From: an uncultured Pelagibacteraceae bacterium
Lineage (GTDB): Bacteria > Pseudomonadota > Alphaproteobacteria > Pelagibacterales > Pelagibacteraceae
DNA: 64,000 nt
NCBI GenBank assembly: GCA_902599665.1
Contig: CACKGK010000001.1
Coordinates: 62,001 to 126,000, forward strand
Direction: 5' to 3'
Shown: piece by piece, positions 9,036 through 17,817 of the stretch
Layout of the letters: each line of letters begins with the position of its first letter
Position numbering within the stretch: the stretch's first letter is position 1
Notes under the pieces: model-generated
Seen by the model: the letters and a program-made list of their open reading frames with translations, nothing else
Told to the model about the DNA's origin: nothing
Databases searched by the model: none
Position numbers and translations under genes: made by a program

Positions 9036-10034
9036 TTAATTTAAATTCATTCTTTTTAATTTTCTTTTTAACTTATGTATTTTTCTAGAAATTTCTGGAT
9101 CATTATTTTCTTTAATCTTTATTTTAAGTATTGCTAATTCTTCTTGTATAAATTCTTTCTCACTTTTTTTATGCTCTAATTCAATTGGATAGTTTAATTT
9201 ACCTAAAACACTTTCCATTGTTTCTCCTGCATTAATGTTGTCATAGTAAACAACTGTGGTACCACCGTCTCTTCCCATGCCCCACAGTCTATTTACAGCA
9301 TTTCTATATATTCCAATCTTTAAATAGGCATTATTTTTATTTTCATAAACAGTTGGTCCTTTTACATCGTAAATAAATTTTCCATTTGCCCAAACTCTAT
9401 AAAATCCATCTTCTTTATCTGACCAATTTACATTAATAATTATGTCAGTCCATTTACCAACCGGATCAATGCTTCTGCTCTTGCATTCAGATCCACACAC
9501 CACATTGTTGAATGTATACTTTCCATCATTATGCTCAAAGTGAGCTTGTTGAATATATTTCTTATGTAATTTTGAGTGAAACTGTCCCATTTTTAAACTC
9601 GCAGGTTTAAATTTTTCTTGACCTTTTGGCACATAAATTGACCATGAATACCACTTTTCACCTAATTTAAAATACTTTGAGTATAATTCTGCTCTTTCCG
9701 ACTTATGATCTCTTTCACAATCATTGCTAAGTTGGAATCCGCCTTCACCTTTTACTTTAGAGCCATCAAAAGTTCCTCCGCACTCCCCTGGCCTTACCTC
9801 AAATCTTATACTTTGTTTTCCGTCCCTAACTGGGTGACCATCTTTTTTTGAAACTATTTGAATTTGATGTTTATTTCCTTTGGTTCTGTGACCAACTTTC
9901 CAAACACATCCAAATCCATTTGATATGTCTTTTGGTAGACAAAATCTCTTTTCTTTTTTATGCGATATAGATTTTGCATACGAAAAACTTATGGACAAAA
10001 ATCCTAAGACTAATATCAGTAGAATTTTTTTCAT
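9036..10034 (-). CDS. Secreted polysaccharide lyase, heparin-lyase-I-like fold
   Basis: A 332-residue exported protein. A signal peptide (MKKILLILVLGFLSISFSYA, residues 1-20) is followed by a beta-jellyroll region with patterns of the PF14099-type polysaccharide lyases: ERAELYSKYFKLGEKWYSWS, MGQFHSK, DIIINVNWSDKEDGFYRVWANGK (only short parts cited) and LKIGIYR. Paired cysteines (residues about 32/43 and 179/183) suit a periplasmic or extracellular location. The last 50 residues are a charged, probably helical tail. Substrate cannot be predicted; acidic marine polysaccharides are plausible. It sits between maf (4-base overlap) and aroE, an accessory gene inside a housekeeping cluster. A non-catalytic concanavalin-like carbohydrate-binding protein is the alternative. 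Confidence 0.75.
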   Translation of the reverse strand: MKKILLILVLGFLSISFSYAKSISHKKEKRFCLPKDISNGFGCVWKVGHRTKGNKHQIQIVSKKDGHPVRDGKQSIRFEVRPGECGGTFDGSKVKGEGGFQLSNDCERDHKSERAELYSKYFKLGEKWYSWSIYVPKGQEKFKPASLKMGQFHSKLHKKYIQQAHFEHNDGKYTFNNVVCGSECKSRSIDPVGKWTDIIINVNWSDKEDGFYRVWANGKFIYDVKGPTVYENKNNAYLKIGIYRNAVNRLWGMGRDGGTTVVYYDNINAGETMESVLGKLNYPIELEHKKSEKEFIQEELAILKIKIKENNDPEISRKIHKLKRKLKRMNLN

Positions 10035-10615
10035 TTTTGAAGTTCTAGGTATTCCTTTATTTTTTTTATAGGTAAGCCCATTATAGTATCTTCATCGCCA
10101 TCAATATTTGAAAATAAGGCTCTTCCTTCTCCTTCAATTTGATAAACATTATAAGCATATAGAGCCTCATCACTTATTTTACTTAGATAAGTAGTTAATT
10201 CATTTTCAGAAAAATCCTTCATAGTCAAGTAAGCTTTGTCGGTATAGTTCCAAACCATAGATCCATTCTTAGATATACAAACCGAACTGATCAAAGAATG
10301 TTTTTTTCCATTGAGTTTCTTTAAAATATCCAAAGCCTCTTCTCTACTTTCTGGTTTTGAAATTAATTCTCCAGTTAAATCGATGACGCTATCTGCTCCT
10401 AATACTAGAGCATTATTAATTTTTTGACTTACTTTGTTTGCTTTTAATTCTGCTAGATTCTTAGAAATAATTTCTGGTGAAGCTCCTTCCTTTAATAAAC
10501 TTTCTTTTATAGGGTCCTCGTCAACATTTGAGACTTCAACCTTATTATTAATATTGTGATTATCTAGTATTTCTTTTCTTACTTTACTTTTTGAAGCTAA
10601 AATTATGTTAGGCAT
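10031..10615 (-). CDS. maf: Maf family nucleoside triphosphate pyrophosphatase
   Basis: Hydrolyses non-canonical or modified nucleoside triphosphates to monophosphates, cleaning the nucleotide pool. ILASKSKVRKEIL at the N-terminus is the Maf signature, LVLGADSVIDLTGELISKPES carries the catalytic Asp, and GEGRALFSNIDGDEDTIMGLP is the C-terminal signature. It is 194 residues. It overlaps the PPSR gene by 8 bases upstream and the lyase gene by 4 bases downstream. Substrate preference among Maf subfamilies (dTTP/UTP or m7GTP) is not decided here. Confidence 0.93.
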   Translation of the reverse strand: MPNIILASKSKVRKEILDNHNINNKVEVSNVDEDPIKESLLKEGASPEIISKNLAELKANKVSQKINNALVLGADSVIDLTGELISKPESREEALDILKKLNGKKHSLISSVCISKNGSMVWNYTDKAYLTMKDFSENELTTYLSKISDEALYAYNVYQIEGEGRALFSNIDGDEDTIMGLPIKKIKEYLELQK

Positions 10616-11435
10616 TTTTTTTGTTCTTTATCTCAAAAATTTTTATTACTGATGCGGCTGTTTCTTCAACTGATTTTCTTGTTACATCTATTGTTGGCCA
10701 ATTATTTTCTTTGAATAATTTTCTAGAACTATTTAACTCATCTCTAATCTTATCAATATTTACATATTCACTATTTTGATCTTCTTTTAACGAATTCAAT
10801 CTATTTTTTCTTAAATCATATAATCTTTCTGCTTCTGTAACTAAGCCAACAACGCATGGTTTAAAATTTTTTTCAGTAACTTTAGATGGTATAGAATTTT
10901 TATTTACTAGTGGAATATTTGAAGTTTTAAAGCCTCTATTGGCTAGATAAATGGAAGTAGGTGTTTTACTGGTTCTACTTACACCTAATAAAATAATATC
11001 TGATTTCTCTATATCATCAGTTTGATTACCATCATCATGGTTCATCGTAAATTGGATAGCTTCAATTCTATCATAATATTCTTCATTTAAAATATGTTGT
11101 CCGCTTGGCTGATGGGAAGCTTTTTGGTTTAAGACTTTCGAAAAGTTTAAAATAAGGTCTCCAAGAACTCCAAAACAAGGTATATTTCTTTCGTAGGCTT
11201 TTTCTGTTAGAAATTTTGCTAATTTACTATTAACAATAGTATATAAAATAATTGAATTTCTATCTTTTTTTGCCTGTTTTAGTATAGTGAGAGTTTGACT
11301 CTCGGTACGAGTAAAAGAAAAGTGATTTGTCTCATATTCGAAACTAGGAAATTGTGCTTTCAAAGCTAAAAAAATTCTATCAAGTGTTTCGCCAGTAGAG
11401 TCTGATATTAAATATATTTGATATAAATTTCTCAT
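10608..11435 (-). CDS. PEP synthase / pyruvate phosphate dikinase regulatory protein (PPSR/PDRP, DUF299)
   Basis: Bifunctional serine/threonine kinase and Pi-dependent pyrophosphorylase that switches PEP synthetase or PPDK off and on, linking gluconeogenic flux to ADP. The N-terminal IYLISDSTGETLDRI and the P-loop-like ILLGVSRTSKTPTSIYLANR (about residues 147-166) are diagnostic; the tail ends WPTIDVTRKSVEETAA. It is 275 residues. This gene (RP001 in Rickettsia numbering) is the standard left neighbour of the alphaproteobacterial origin and reads away from it. Confidence 0.92.
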   Translation of the reverse strand: MRNLYQIYLISDSTGETLDRIFLALKAQFPSFEYETNHFSFTRTESQTLTILKQAKKDRNSIILYTIVNSKLAKFLTEKAYERNIPCFGVLGDLILNFSKVLNQKASHQPSGQHILNEEYYDRIEAIQFTMNHDDGNQTDDIEKSDIILLGVSRTSKTPTSIYLANRGFKTSNIPLVNKNSIPSKVTEKNFKPCVVGLVTEAERLYDLRKNRLNSLKEDQNSEYVNIDKIRDELNSSRKLFKENNWPTIDVTRKSVEETAASVIKIFEIKNKKNA

Positions 11436-11551
11436 GTATAAAGTGTTTATAATCTATAAGTAAAATAAGAAAGATTCAGGTTTATCCTTCTGGGTACTAA
11501 TAGTTAGTTTTTTTTCCATCAAATTACCAAAATTATAAAATGTTAACAAAG

Positions 11552-11560
11552 TTATACACA
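11552..11560 (+). promoter_or_regulatory. DnaA box
   Basis: TTATACACA is a perfect match to the TTATNCACA DnaA-binding consensus. It is followed directly by ATATACACG, two mismatches away, which may act as a weak cooperative site. Its position in the PPSR-hemE gap supports origin function. Confidence 0.7.
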
Positions 11561-11627
11561 ATATACACGAAATGTGAGAAATCTTAATTAATCCCTATAA
11601 AATCGATCTAAATAAAGATCTAAATTA

Positions 11628-11642
11628 TTAATAAAGAGTTAA
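11628..11642. promoter_or_regulatory. TTAA-N7-TTAA site (CtrA-type)
   Basis: TTAA at 11628-11631 and TTAA at 11639-11642 with exactly seven bases between match the consensus of the cell-cycle regulator CtrA, which binds the Caulobacter origin. In AT-rich DNA such a match can arise by chance, and the window holds no ctrA gene. Treat as a candidate. Confidence 0.3.
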
Positions 11643-11669
11643 TAAAGTGTGATAATTGACTAATTTACG

Positions 11670-11678
11670 TTATTCACA
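11670..11678 (+). promoter_or_regulatory. DnaA box
   Basis: TTATTCACA matches TTATNCACA perfectly, in the same orientation as the box at 11552 and 118 bases away. It lies 42 bases before hemE, so DnaA could also influence hemE transcription. Confidence 0.65.
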
Positions 11679-11719
11679 ATACATAATACTAATAAAGTAA
11701 ATAATATATATCTATTTAT

Positions 11720-12721
11720 ATGAGTCCCTTAACTAACTGTATAAAAAATAAAGACACTAAAACTAATCCCATATGGTTAATGAGACAAGCGGGAAGGTAT
11801 TTGCCTGAATTTCGGGAGATAAGAAAAAAAAATACAGATTTTATTAAGCTTTGTTTGAATAGCGATTTAGCATCTGAAATTACTCTTCAACCTATAAAGA
11901 GATTTGGATTTGATGGTGCAGTAATATTCTCTGATATTTTGATGTTACCATATGGTCTTGGTCAAAAGGTAGAATTCGAAAAAAATTTTGGACCAAAGCT
12001 TGGAGAAATAGAATTAGATAATATTAAAAATGTTGATGAGATTAATTTTACAGAAAAAGTTTATAAAGTTTACAAAGCAATTTCCAAAACTTCTCAGGAT
12101 CCTTTAATGGATAATAGAGACATGATAGGATTTGTTGGAGCTCCATGGACTATTCTTGTTTACATGATCAATAGATCATCACCAAAAAAAGGTCTAACAG
12201 CTGAATTCTTCAAAGATGAATTTCTAATAAACAGACTATTAGGAATTATTGAAAAATTCTTAAAAGTTCATATAAAAAATCAAGTTGAAGCTGGGGCCAA
12301 AGTAATTCAAATTTTTGATAGTTGGGCAGGATTATTAGATGATAAAATTCCTGAATACATTTATATACCCACACTAAATATTGTAGAATATGTTAAACAA
12401 TTAGGTGTGCCTGTAATTTGTTTTCCAAGAGGTATTAAAGACTACAAAAATTTCTGTGAAATAGTTAAACCAGATGCAGTAAATATAGACTATGATGTTG
12501 ATCCAGAAATAATAATAAAAGAAATAAAAATTCCTGTCCAAGGGGGGCTTGACCCTAAAATATTATTGACTGATAAAGAAGTTCTTAAAAAAGAAGTTGA
12601 AAAATATCTTCATATTTTTAAGGATCATCCATATATATTTAATTTAGGACATGGAATTCTACCTGAAACTAAAATTGAAATGGTTGAAGACTTGATTAAA
12701 ATCGTAAGAAACTTTAAATGA
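11720..12721 (+). CDS. hemE: Uroporphyrinogen decarboxylase
   Basis: Decarboxylates the four acetate side chains of uroporphyrinogen III to give coproporphyrinogen III in haem synthesis. The N-terminus PIWLMRQAGRYLPEFRE carries the invariant Arg-rich signature, FSDILMLPYGLG contains the catalytic Asp, and NLGHGILPET is the C-terminal signature. It is 333 residues. First gene right of oriC; its stop overlaps the ATG of hemH by 4 bases, so hemE-hemH-hemJ form a haem operon. Confidence 0.96.
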   Translation: MSPLTNCIKNKDTKTNPIWLMRQAGRYLPEFREIRKKNTDFIKLCLNSDLASEITLQPIKRFGFDGAVIFSDILMLPYGLGQKVEFEKNFGPKLGEIELDNIKNVDEINFTEKVYKVYKAISKTSQDPLMDNRDMIGFVGAPWTILVYMINRSSPKKGLTAEFFKDEFLINRLLGIIEKFLKVHIKNQVEAGAKVIQIFDSWAGLLDDKIPEYIYIPTLNIVEYVKQLGVPVICFPRGIKDYKNFCEIVKPDAVNIDYDVDPEIIIKEIKIPVQGGLDPKILLTDKEVLKKEVEKYLHIFKDHPYIFNLGHGILPETKIEMVEDLIKIVRNFK

Positions 12722-13710
12722 AATCAGACCATCCAAAAGTTAATTATGGCAAAACAGGGGTTTTAATTATAAATCTTGGAACACCTGACTCTACCAGTTG
12801 GCTGGATATAAGAAAATATTTAAAGGAATTTTTATCAGATAGAAGAGTTATCGAAGTAAATCCTCTTATTTGGCAAGTAATTCTTAACTTATTTATACTT
12901 ACTTTCAGGCCATCAAAAACTGCTAAAGCCTACAAAGAAATATGGATGAAAGACAAAAACATGTCACCACTTAGGTTTTTTACAGAGAGCCAAGCTCATA
13001 AATTATCCAAGAAAATTGGGAATGAAAAGTTGATTGTTGATTTTGCTATGAGGTATGGCAATCCAAGTATCAAAAGTAAAATAAATCAACTTCACAAAAA
13101 AGGTTGTGAAAATTTAATTATACTTCCGCTTTATCCCCAATATGCTGCTGCAACGACCGCAACTGTATGCGACGAGGTTTATAGAACTCTTATGAAAATG
13201 AGATGGCAACCAAATTTAAAAATAATTCCACATTATGAATCCGAACCTTTATATATAGAAGCTATTAAAAATAGTATTATAAAAAAAATTAACGAAATTA
13301 ATTGGAAACCAGATTTAATAGTAGCTTCGTATCACGGAATTCCAAAAAAATATTTTGATAAAGGTGATCCTTATCATTGCTATTGTCATAAAACTACTAG
13401 ATTAATTTCTGAAAGATATTCAGATATTAAAATTATGACAACATTTCAATCAAGATTTGGTCCTCAAGAATGGTTGCAACCTTATACAGATAAAACTTTT
13501 GAAGCCTTGCCCAAAGATGGAAAAAAAAATATTTTAGTTATATGTCCTGGTTTTTCATCTGATTGTGTTGAGACTTTAGAAGAAATATCCATCCAAGGGA
13601 AAGAAAGTTTTATCAAATCAGGAGGTGAAAACTTTGAAGTGATACCTTGCTTAAATGATAATGAAGATCATATTTCTTTATTCAAATATCTTATTTCGAA
13701 AAATTTATAA
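12718..13710 (+). CDS. hemH: Ferrochelatase
   Basis: Inserts Fe(II) into protoporphyrin IX, the terminal haem step, on the inner face of the membrane. GVLIINLGTPDS opens the protein, VASYHGIPKKYFDKGDPY has the metal-handling His of the SYHGxP motif, and CPGFSSDCVETLEEI carries the second active-site acid region. At 330 residues it is normal length for alphaproteobacteria. It overlaps hemE by 4 bases and is 3 bases from hemJ. Confidence 0.96.
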   Translation: MKSDHPKVNYGKTGVLIINLGTPDSTSWLDIRKYLKEFLSDRRVIEVNPLIWQVILNLFILTFRPSKTAKAYKEIWMKDKNMSPLRFFTESQAHKLSKKIGNEKLIVDFAMRYGNPSIKSKINQLHKKGCENLIILPLYPQYAAATTATVCDEVYRTLMKMRWQPNLKIIPHYESEPLYIEAIKNSIIKKINEINWKPDLIVASYHGIPKKYFDKGDPYHCYCHKTTRLISERYSDIKIMTTFQSRFGPQEWLQPYTDKTFEALPKDGKKNILVICPGFSSDCVETLEEISIQGKESFIKSGGENFEVIPCLNDNEDHISLFKYLISKNL

Positions 13711-13713
13711 TCA

Positions 13714-14148
13714 ATGAGCGGATATCTTTTATTTAAATCACTTCATCTAATAGCAGTAATTTCTTGGATGGCAGGCTTATTATATTTACCAAGAATATTT
13801 GTTTATCACGTTGAAAATTTTGAAAAGGATCAAGCTACCGAAATTTTTGAAACGATGGAAAGAAAACTTTATAATTATATCATGCGACCAGCCATGATTT
13901 TGTCTTGGCTTTTTGGAATTATTTTAATTTGGATTAATGGTATCGAAAGTTTTACTTATCTATGGTTACAGCTTAAAATTCTATCAGTAGTGATTTTAAC
14001 AATTTACCATGAGTATCTAGGTAAATGTATGCGTTCTTTAAAGTCTAAAGAAAATTCAAAATCATCCAGATTTTTTAGAATAATAAACGAAATACCCACA
14101 GTGATGCTTATTTTCATTGTTTTTATTGTGGTTTTTAAGCCTATCTAG
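13714..14148 (+). CDS. hemJ: Protoporphyrinogen IX oxidase HemJ
   Basis: Oxygen-independent protoporphyrinogen oxidase of the UPF0093 family, converting protoporphyrinogen IX to protoporphyrin IX, the substrate of HemH. It is a 144-residue membrane protein with four predicted helices. The conserved His in FKSLHLIAVISWMAGLLYLPRIFVYH and the K-x-x-x-x-x-x-x-Y-H segment near LKILSVVILTIYHEYL are visible. Its place directly after hemE-hemH fits the missing penultimate step of the pathway. No hemG or hemY is in the window. Confidence 0.93.
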   Translation: MSGYLLFKSLHLIAVISWMAGLLYLPRIFVYHVENFEKDQATEIFETMERKLYNYIMRPAMILSWLFGIILIWINGIESFTYLWLQLKILSVVILTIYHEYLGKCMRSLKSKENSKSSRFFRIINEIPTVMLIFIVFIVVFKPI

Positions 14149-14207
14149 GGTTGAAATTTTTAAATCAGTATATATATTTAGATTATCTATAACAAAAACT
14201 TCCATAC

Positions 14208-15479
14208 ATGAATATTCAAGAATTAAAAGAAAAAAGCTCTGAAAAATTAATTACAGAAGCTGAAAAGCTTGGCATAGAAAATGCTAGTACACTTCGTAGA
14301 CAAGAAATTTATTTTGCAGTTTTAAAAAAGCTTGCAGAAAAAGGTGAAGAAATTACGGGTGGAGGAGTTTTGCAATTACTCCAAGATGGCTTTGGGTTTT
14401 TGAGAGCAATGGAGTCAAATTATTTACCAGGTGCAGATGATATATATGTAAGCCCGAGTCAGATTAGAAGATTTGGTTTAAGAACAGGTGACACTGTAGA
14501 AGGTCCAATTAGATCTCCAAAAGAAGGAGAACGATATTTTGCATTACTTCAAGTAAGTAAAATAAACTTTGAAGAACCAGATAAATTTAAACATAAAATC
14601 GCTTTTGACAACTTAACTCCACTTTATCCGAATAAACAATTAGGAATGGAAGTTGAAACTAACAAAATAGAAAAAAAACCTGATCTAACTCCAAGACTAA
14701 TTGATTTAGTTAGTCCAATTGGCAAGGGTCAAAGATCACTTATAATATCGCCACCAAAGGCTGGGAAAACAATGATTTTACAAAGTATAGCAAACTCTAT
14801 TACTGCAAATCATCCTGAATGTTATCTTATGGTTTTACTAATCGATGAAAGACCTGAAGAGGTTACAGACATGCAAAGAACTGTGAAAGGCGAAGTTATA
14901 AGTTCAACTTTTGATGAGCCTGCACAACGCCATGTGGCAGTTGCTGAAATGGTAATTGAAAAAGCTAAAAGACTCACAGAACATAAGAAAGATGTTGTAA
15001 TACTTTTAGACTCAATAACAAGATTAGGTAGAGCTTATAATGCAGTTGTTCCAAGCTCAGGAAAAGTTTTAACAGGCGGTGTTGACGCCAATGCTCTTCA
15101 GAGACCAAAGAGGTTTTTTGGTGCAGCTAGAAATATAGAGGAAGGTGGATCTTTAACAATAATAGCTACTGCTCTTATTGATACAGGTAGTAGAATGGAT
15201 GAGGTGATTTTTGAAGAATTTAAAGGAACTGGAAATAGCGAAACAATTTTAGACAGAAAAATATCAGAGAAAAGAATTTACCCTGCAATTGATATTACTA
15301 AATCAGGAACAAGAAGAGAAGAATTAATTTTTGACAAAAATGATCTACAAAAAATGAATGTTCTAAGAAGAATAATTGCTCCAATGGGATCTATGGATGC
15401 TATCGATTTTATTAATTCTAAATTAAAGACAACTAAAAATAATGCTGAATTTTTTAACTCAATGAACAAACCATCATAA
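14208..15479 (+). CDS. rho: Transcription termination factor Rho
   Basis: Hexameric RNA helicase that ends transcription of untranslated RNAs. The N-terminal domain (residues 1-45) is followed by the RNA-binding cold-shock-like domain with [22 protein letters not shown] and then the ATPase with Walker [12 protein letters not shown] (about 179-189) and Walker [17 protein letters not shown]. The 423 residues lack insertions. The hemE-hemH-hemJ-rho-mnmE order is the standard right flank of the alphaproteobacterial origin. Few strong intrinsic terminators are visible in this window, so Rho is probably important here. Confidence 0.97.
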   Translation: MNIQELKEKSSEKLITEAEKLGIENASTLRRQEIYFAVLKKLAEKGEEITGGGVLQLLQDGFGFLRAMESNYLPGADDIYVSPSQIRRFGLRTGDTVEGPIRSPKEGERYFALLQVSKINFEEPDKFKHKIAFDNLTPLYPNKQLGMEVETNKIEKKPDLTPRLIDLVSPIGKGQRSLIISPPKAGKTMILQSIANSITANHPECYLMVLLIDERPEEVTDMQRTVKGEVISSTFDEPAQRHVAVAEMVIEKAKRLTEHKKDVVILLDSITRLGRAYNAVVPSSGKVLTGGVDANALQRPKRFFGAARNIEEGGSLTIIATALIDTGSRMDEVIFEEFKGTGNSETILDRKISEKRIYPAIDITKSGTRREELIFDKNDLQKMNVLRRIIAPMGSMDAIDFINSKLKTTKNNAEFFNSMNKPS

Positions 15480-15483
15480 AAAA

Positions 15484-16365
15484 TTATAAATAACCTAATT
15501 CTTTCATTTCTTTATTAAATTCTTTTTCAATTTTATATATACTTTCCTTTTTTAATATTTCCTTCCAATTATTTTTTGGCCCCAAATTAAAAAAAGTATT
15601 CTTTTCCCCAGTTATTTCATTTATAGAATTTTCGTTAAATTTTCCTTTAGTTTCTAATTCTTTAAAATTTTCAAAGGATGTATTTTTTTTAATTTCATCA
15701 ACTATTTTTTCGGAAAATTCATATTCAAAATGATTTGATAAGTATTTAGCTATTCTGATAATTTCTTTACTTATGTCTGTAACTAAATCTTCATATTTTA
15801 TTAATAAATAGTTATTAGGAAATTTTTTCCAAGAATTATAATGGTTACTCCATGAAGAAAGAAATTGTGGTATCTCATTATTTGCAAAACCTGTCCAATT
15901 ATAATTATCACAGAGCATCTCAACACTTTCTTCTTCAGTATTAATTGAAAAATGATTTTTAACAGAAGTTACAATATTGCGAGGATCTCTTACAATATGG
16001 ATAACACCAATTGTATTGTTTAAATCAGCAAATGAATAATTTTTTCCATCCAAATTTAATTTACAAAGAATATTATGCGTTTTTAAAATGTTTGTTTTAT
16101 TATTTGTATTAATTTTGTCTTGAGAAACCGACCAATTTTTAATTGTAAAATCAATAACCTCCTTTTTCTGTTCTTTTGTAAATTCATTATGATTTGGTAA
16201 TTGTGGTAATCCAATAATATCTATTTTAGATGGATACCTTCTTATTCTAGTCAGTTTATCAAAAACTTCAGTTTTGGATTTTATATCATTGAAGATTATT
16301 TGATTAATGATTGTTCTAACCCATGTATTTCCGCTTTTAGGATAAGATGCCAACCAAATAATCAT
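15484..16365 (-). CDS. Sulfotransferase-domain protein
   Basis: A 293-residue protein of the PAPS-dependent sulfotransferase family. The 5'-phosphosulfate loop is WLASYPKSGNTWVRTII (residues 4-20) and the 3'-phosphate motif is HIVRDPRNIVTSVKNH (about 137-152); the remaining helical region with LLIKYEDLVTDI fits the Sulfotransfer_1 fold. No signal peptide is visible, so it is likely cytoplasmic. The acceptor (surface polysaccharide, lipid or small molecule) cannot be told. It lies on the minus strand, 4 bases after rho and 44 before mnmE, interrupting a conserved block, which suggests insertion in this lineage. Confidence 0.85.
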   Translation of the reverse strand: MIIWLASYPKSGNTWVRTIINQIIFNDIKSKTEVFDKLTRIRRYPSKIDIIGLPQLPNHNEFTKEQKKEVIDFTIKNWSVSQDKINTNNKTNILKTHNILCKLNLDGKNYSFADLNNTIGVIHIVRDPRNIVTSVKNHFSINTEEESVEMLCDNYNWTGFANNEIPQFLSSWSNHYNSWKKFPNNYLLIKYEDLVTDISKEIIRIAKYLSNHFEYEFSEKIVDEIKKNTSFENFKELETKGKFNENSINEITGEKNTFFNLGPKNNWKEILKKESIYKIEKEFNKEMKELGYL

Positions 16366-16409
16366 AAAAAAATATATAATAAAATATAATACTAGTTATA
16401 TTTGATATT

Positions 16410-17741
16410 ATGACAATCTATGCATTATCTTCTGGATCTGGAGTTTCAGGTATAGCTGTAATTAGAATATCAGGCCCAGAAACTAGAGAAATTATAACAA
16501 AAATGACCTCTGGCTATTTTCCAAAGGCAAAGCAAGCTACTCTTAAAAAAATCATTAAAATTGGATCAAAAGAGGTTATTGATCAGGGGATTGTTATATG
16601 GTTTCCTGGCCCGGAGAGCTACACAGGTGAAGATATGGCTGAATTCCATGTTCATGGTAGTATAGCAGTGGTTAAAGCTATACATGCTTCCGTTTCAAAA
16701 TTTGCAAATTGTAGATTGGCAGAACCTGGTGAATTTACAAAACTTGCTTTTCAAAATGGAAAAGTAAATTTATTAAAAGCCGAAAGTATTTCAGATTTAA
16801 TTTCAGCTGAAACAGAAATTCAAAGGCAACAAGCTATTAAAATAATGAGTGGAAGAAGTTCTGAAAAATTTAATTCTCTTAGAGAAAAACTTTTAAAAAT
16901 TTTATCAAACATTGAGGCTAAAATAGATTTTCCTGAAGACGATCTTCCAGAAGATGTGATTAAAAATATTAAAATAGAATCCGAAAAAATAAGAAATGAA
17001 ATTGAAAAAATTTTAAATGATCAAAAAGTTGGAGAAAGAATAAGAGAAGGTTTTAAGATTGCAATTATTGGACCAGCAAATGCAGGTAAATCTTCTTTAT
17101 TAAATTATCTTTCTAACAGAGATGTTGCTATCGTTTCAGAAATTGCTGGAACAACAAGAGATGTCATTGAAGCTCATTTAAATTTAGATGGGTACCCAGT
17201 TGTAATTTCTGATACTGCTGGGATTAGGGAATCTAAAAACGAAATAGAAAAAAAAGGAATTAAACTAGCTCTGAAAAGTGCTGAGGATGCTGATCTAAAC
17301 ATAATAGTGATAGAGCCAAAAAGTATTGATTTTACAGGATTTTTGAACGATTTAGTGAGTGAGAAATCAATAATTGTAATAAATAAAATAGATCTTGGAT
17401 ATGAAAGTATTAACCAACAAATTTCAAAATTTAATCCAATTTTTTTATCAATTAAAAACGAAACAAACCTAGATGAACTGATAAATCGAATAAAAGAAAA
17501 ATTAAAAAATAAATTTGTTAGTTCAAATGAAACTTTAATTACGAGAGAAAGACATAGACAAAGTTTGGAAGCTTGTGTTCAAAATTTAAAAAATTTTGAA
17601 GAAAAAAATTACCAGGGAGACTTCGATAAAGCTGCAGAGGATTTAAGATTGGCAACTAGACACTTAGGTATGATTGTTGGAAAAGTAGATGTTGAAGAGA
17701 TACTAGGTTCAATTTTTAGTGACTTTTGTATAGGCAAATAA
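16410..17741 (+). CDS. mnmE: tRNA modification GTPase MnmE
   Basis: With MnmG makes the 5-carboxymethylaminomethyl group on wobble uridine 34 of several tRNAs. The 443 residues have the N-terminal formyl-THF-binding domain with GSGVSGIAVIRISGP, the G domain inserted in helices with IIGPANAGKSSLLN (G1), AGTTRD (G2), DTAGIRES (G3) and INKID (G4), and the C-terminal FCIGK tail whose Cys is catalytic. It is followed after 76 bases by its partner mnmG. Confidence 0.97.
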   Translation: MTIYALSSGSGVSGIAVIRISGPETREIITKMTSGYFPKAKQATLKKIIKIGSKEVIDQGIVIWFPGPESYTGEDMAEFHVHGSIAVVKAIHASVSKFANCRLAEPGEFTKLAFQNGKVNLLKAESISDLISAETEIQRQQAIKIMSGRSSEKFNSLREKLLKILSNIEAKIDFPEDDLPEDVIKNIKIESEKIRNEIEKILNDQKVGERIREGFKIAIIGPANAGKSSLLNYLSNRDVAIVSEIAGTTRDVIEAHLNLDGYPVVISDTAGIRESKNEIEKKGIKLALKSAEDADLNIIVIEPKSIDFTGFLNDLVSEKSIIVINKIDLGYESINQQISKFNPIFLSIKNETNLDELINRIKEKLKNKFVSSNETLITRERHRQSLEACVQNLKNFEEKNYQGDFDKAAEDLRLATRHLGMIVGKVDVEEILGSIFSDFCIGK

Positions 17742-17817
17742 GTATTGAATTTCTTTACTTTTAGGGCATTTATAACTGTTTTCTTGTAAAATCCAATATC
17801 GATAATAAATTACAGCT

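Larger units (their letters stand above)
11436..11719. other. oriC: Probable chromosomal replication origin, oriC
   Basis: This 284 bp non-coding gap is among the longest in the window and the one most likely to hold the origin. It is flanked by the PPSR gene and hemE, the location of the mapped Caulobacter origin and of the proposed Rickettsia origin. It contains two perfect TTATNCACA DnaA boxes, a degenerate third box (ATATACACG, 11561-11569) abutting the first, and a very AT-rich stretch at about 11580-11665 that could unwind. Genes on the left are mostly on the minus strand and those on the right on the plus strand, as expected for diverging replichores. parA, parB and parS follow within 10 kb. 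Confidence 0.8.

Noticed and set aside
11471-11490. TTTATCCTTC as a DnaA box
   Set aside because: Only the first six bases match TTATCCACA; too weak to claim.
11647-11655. GTGTGATAA as a reverse DnaA box
   Set aside because: The reverse complement TTATCACAC has an offset CAC and fails the TTATNCACA consensus.
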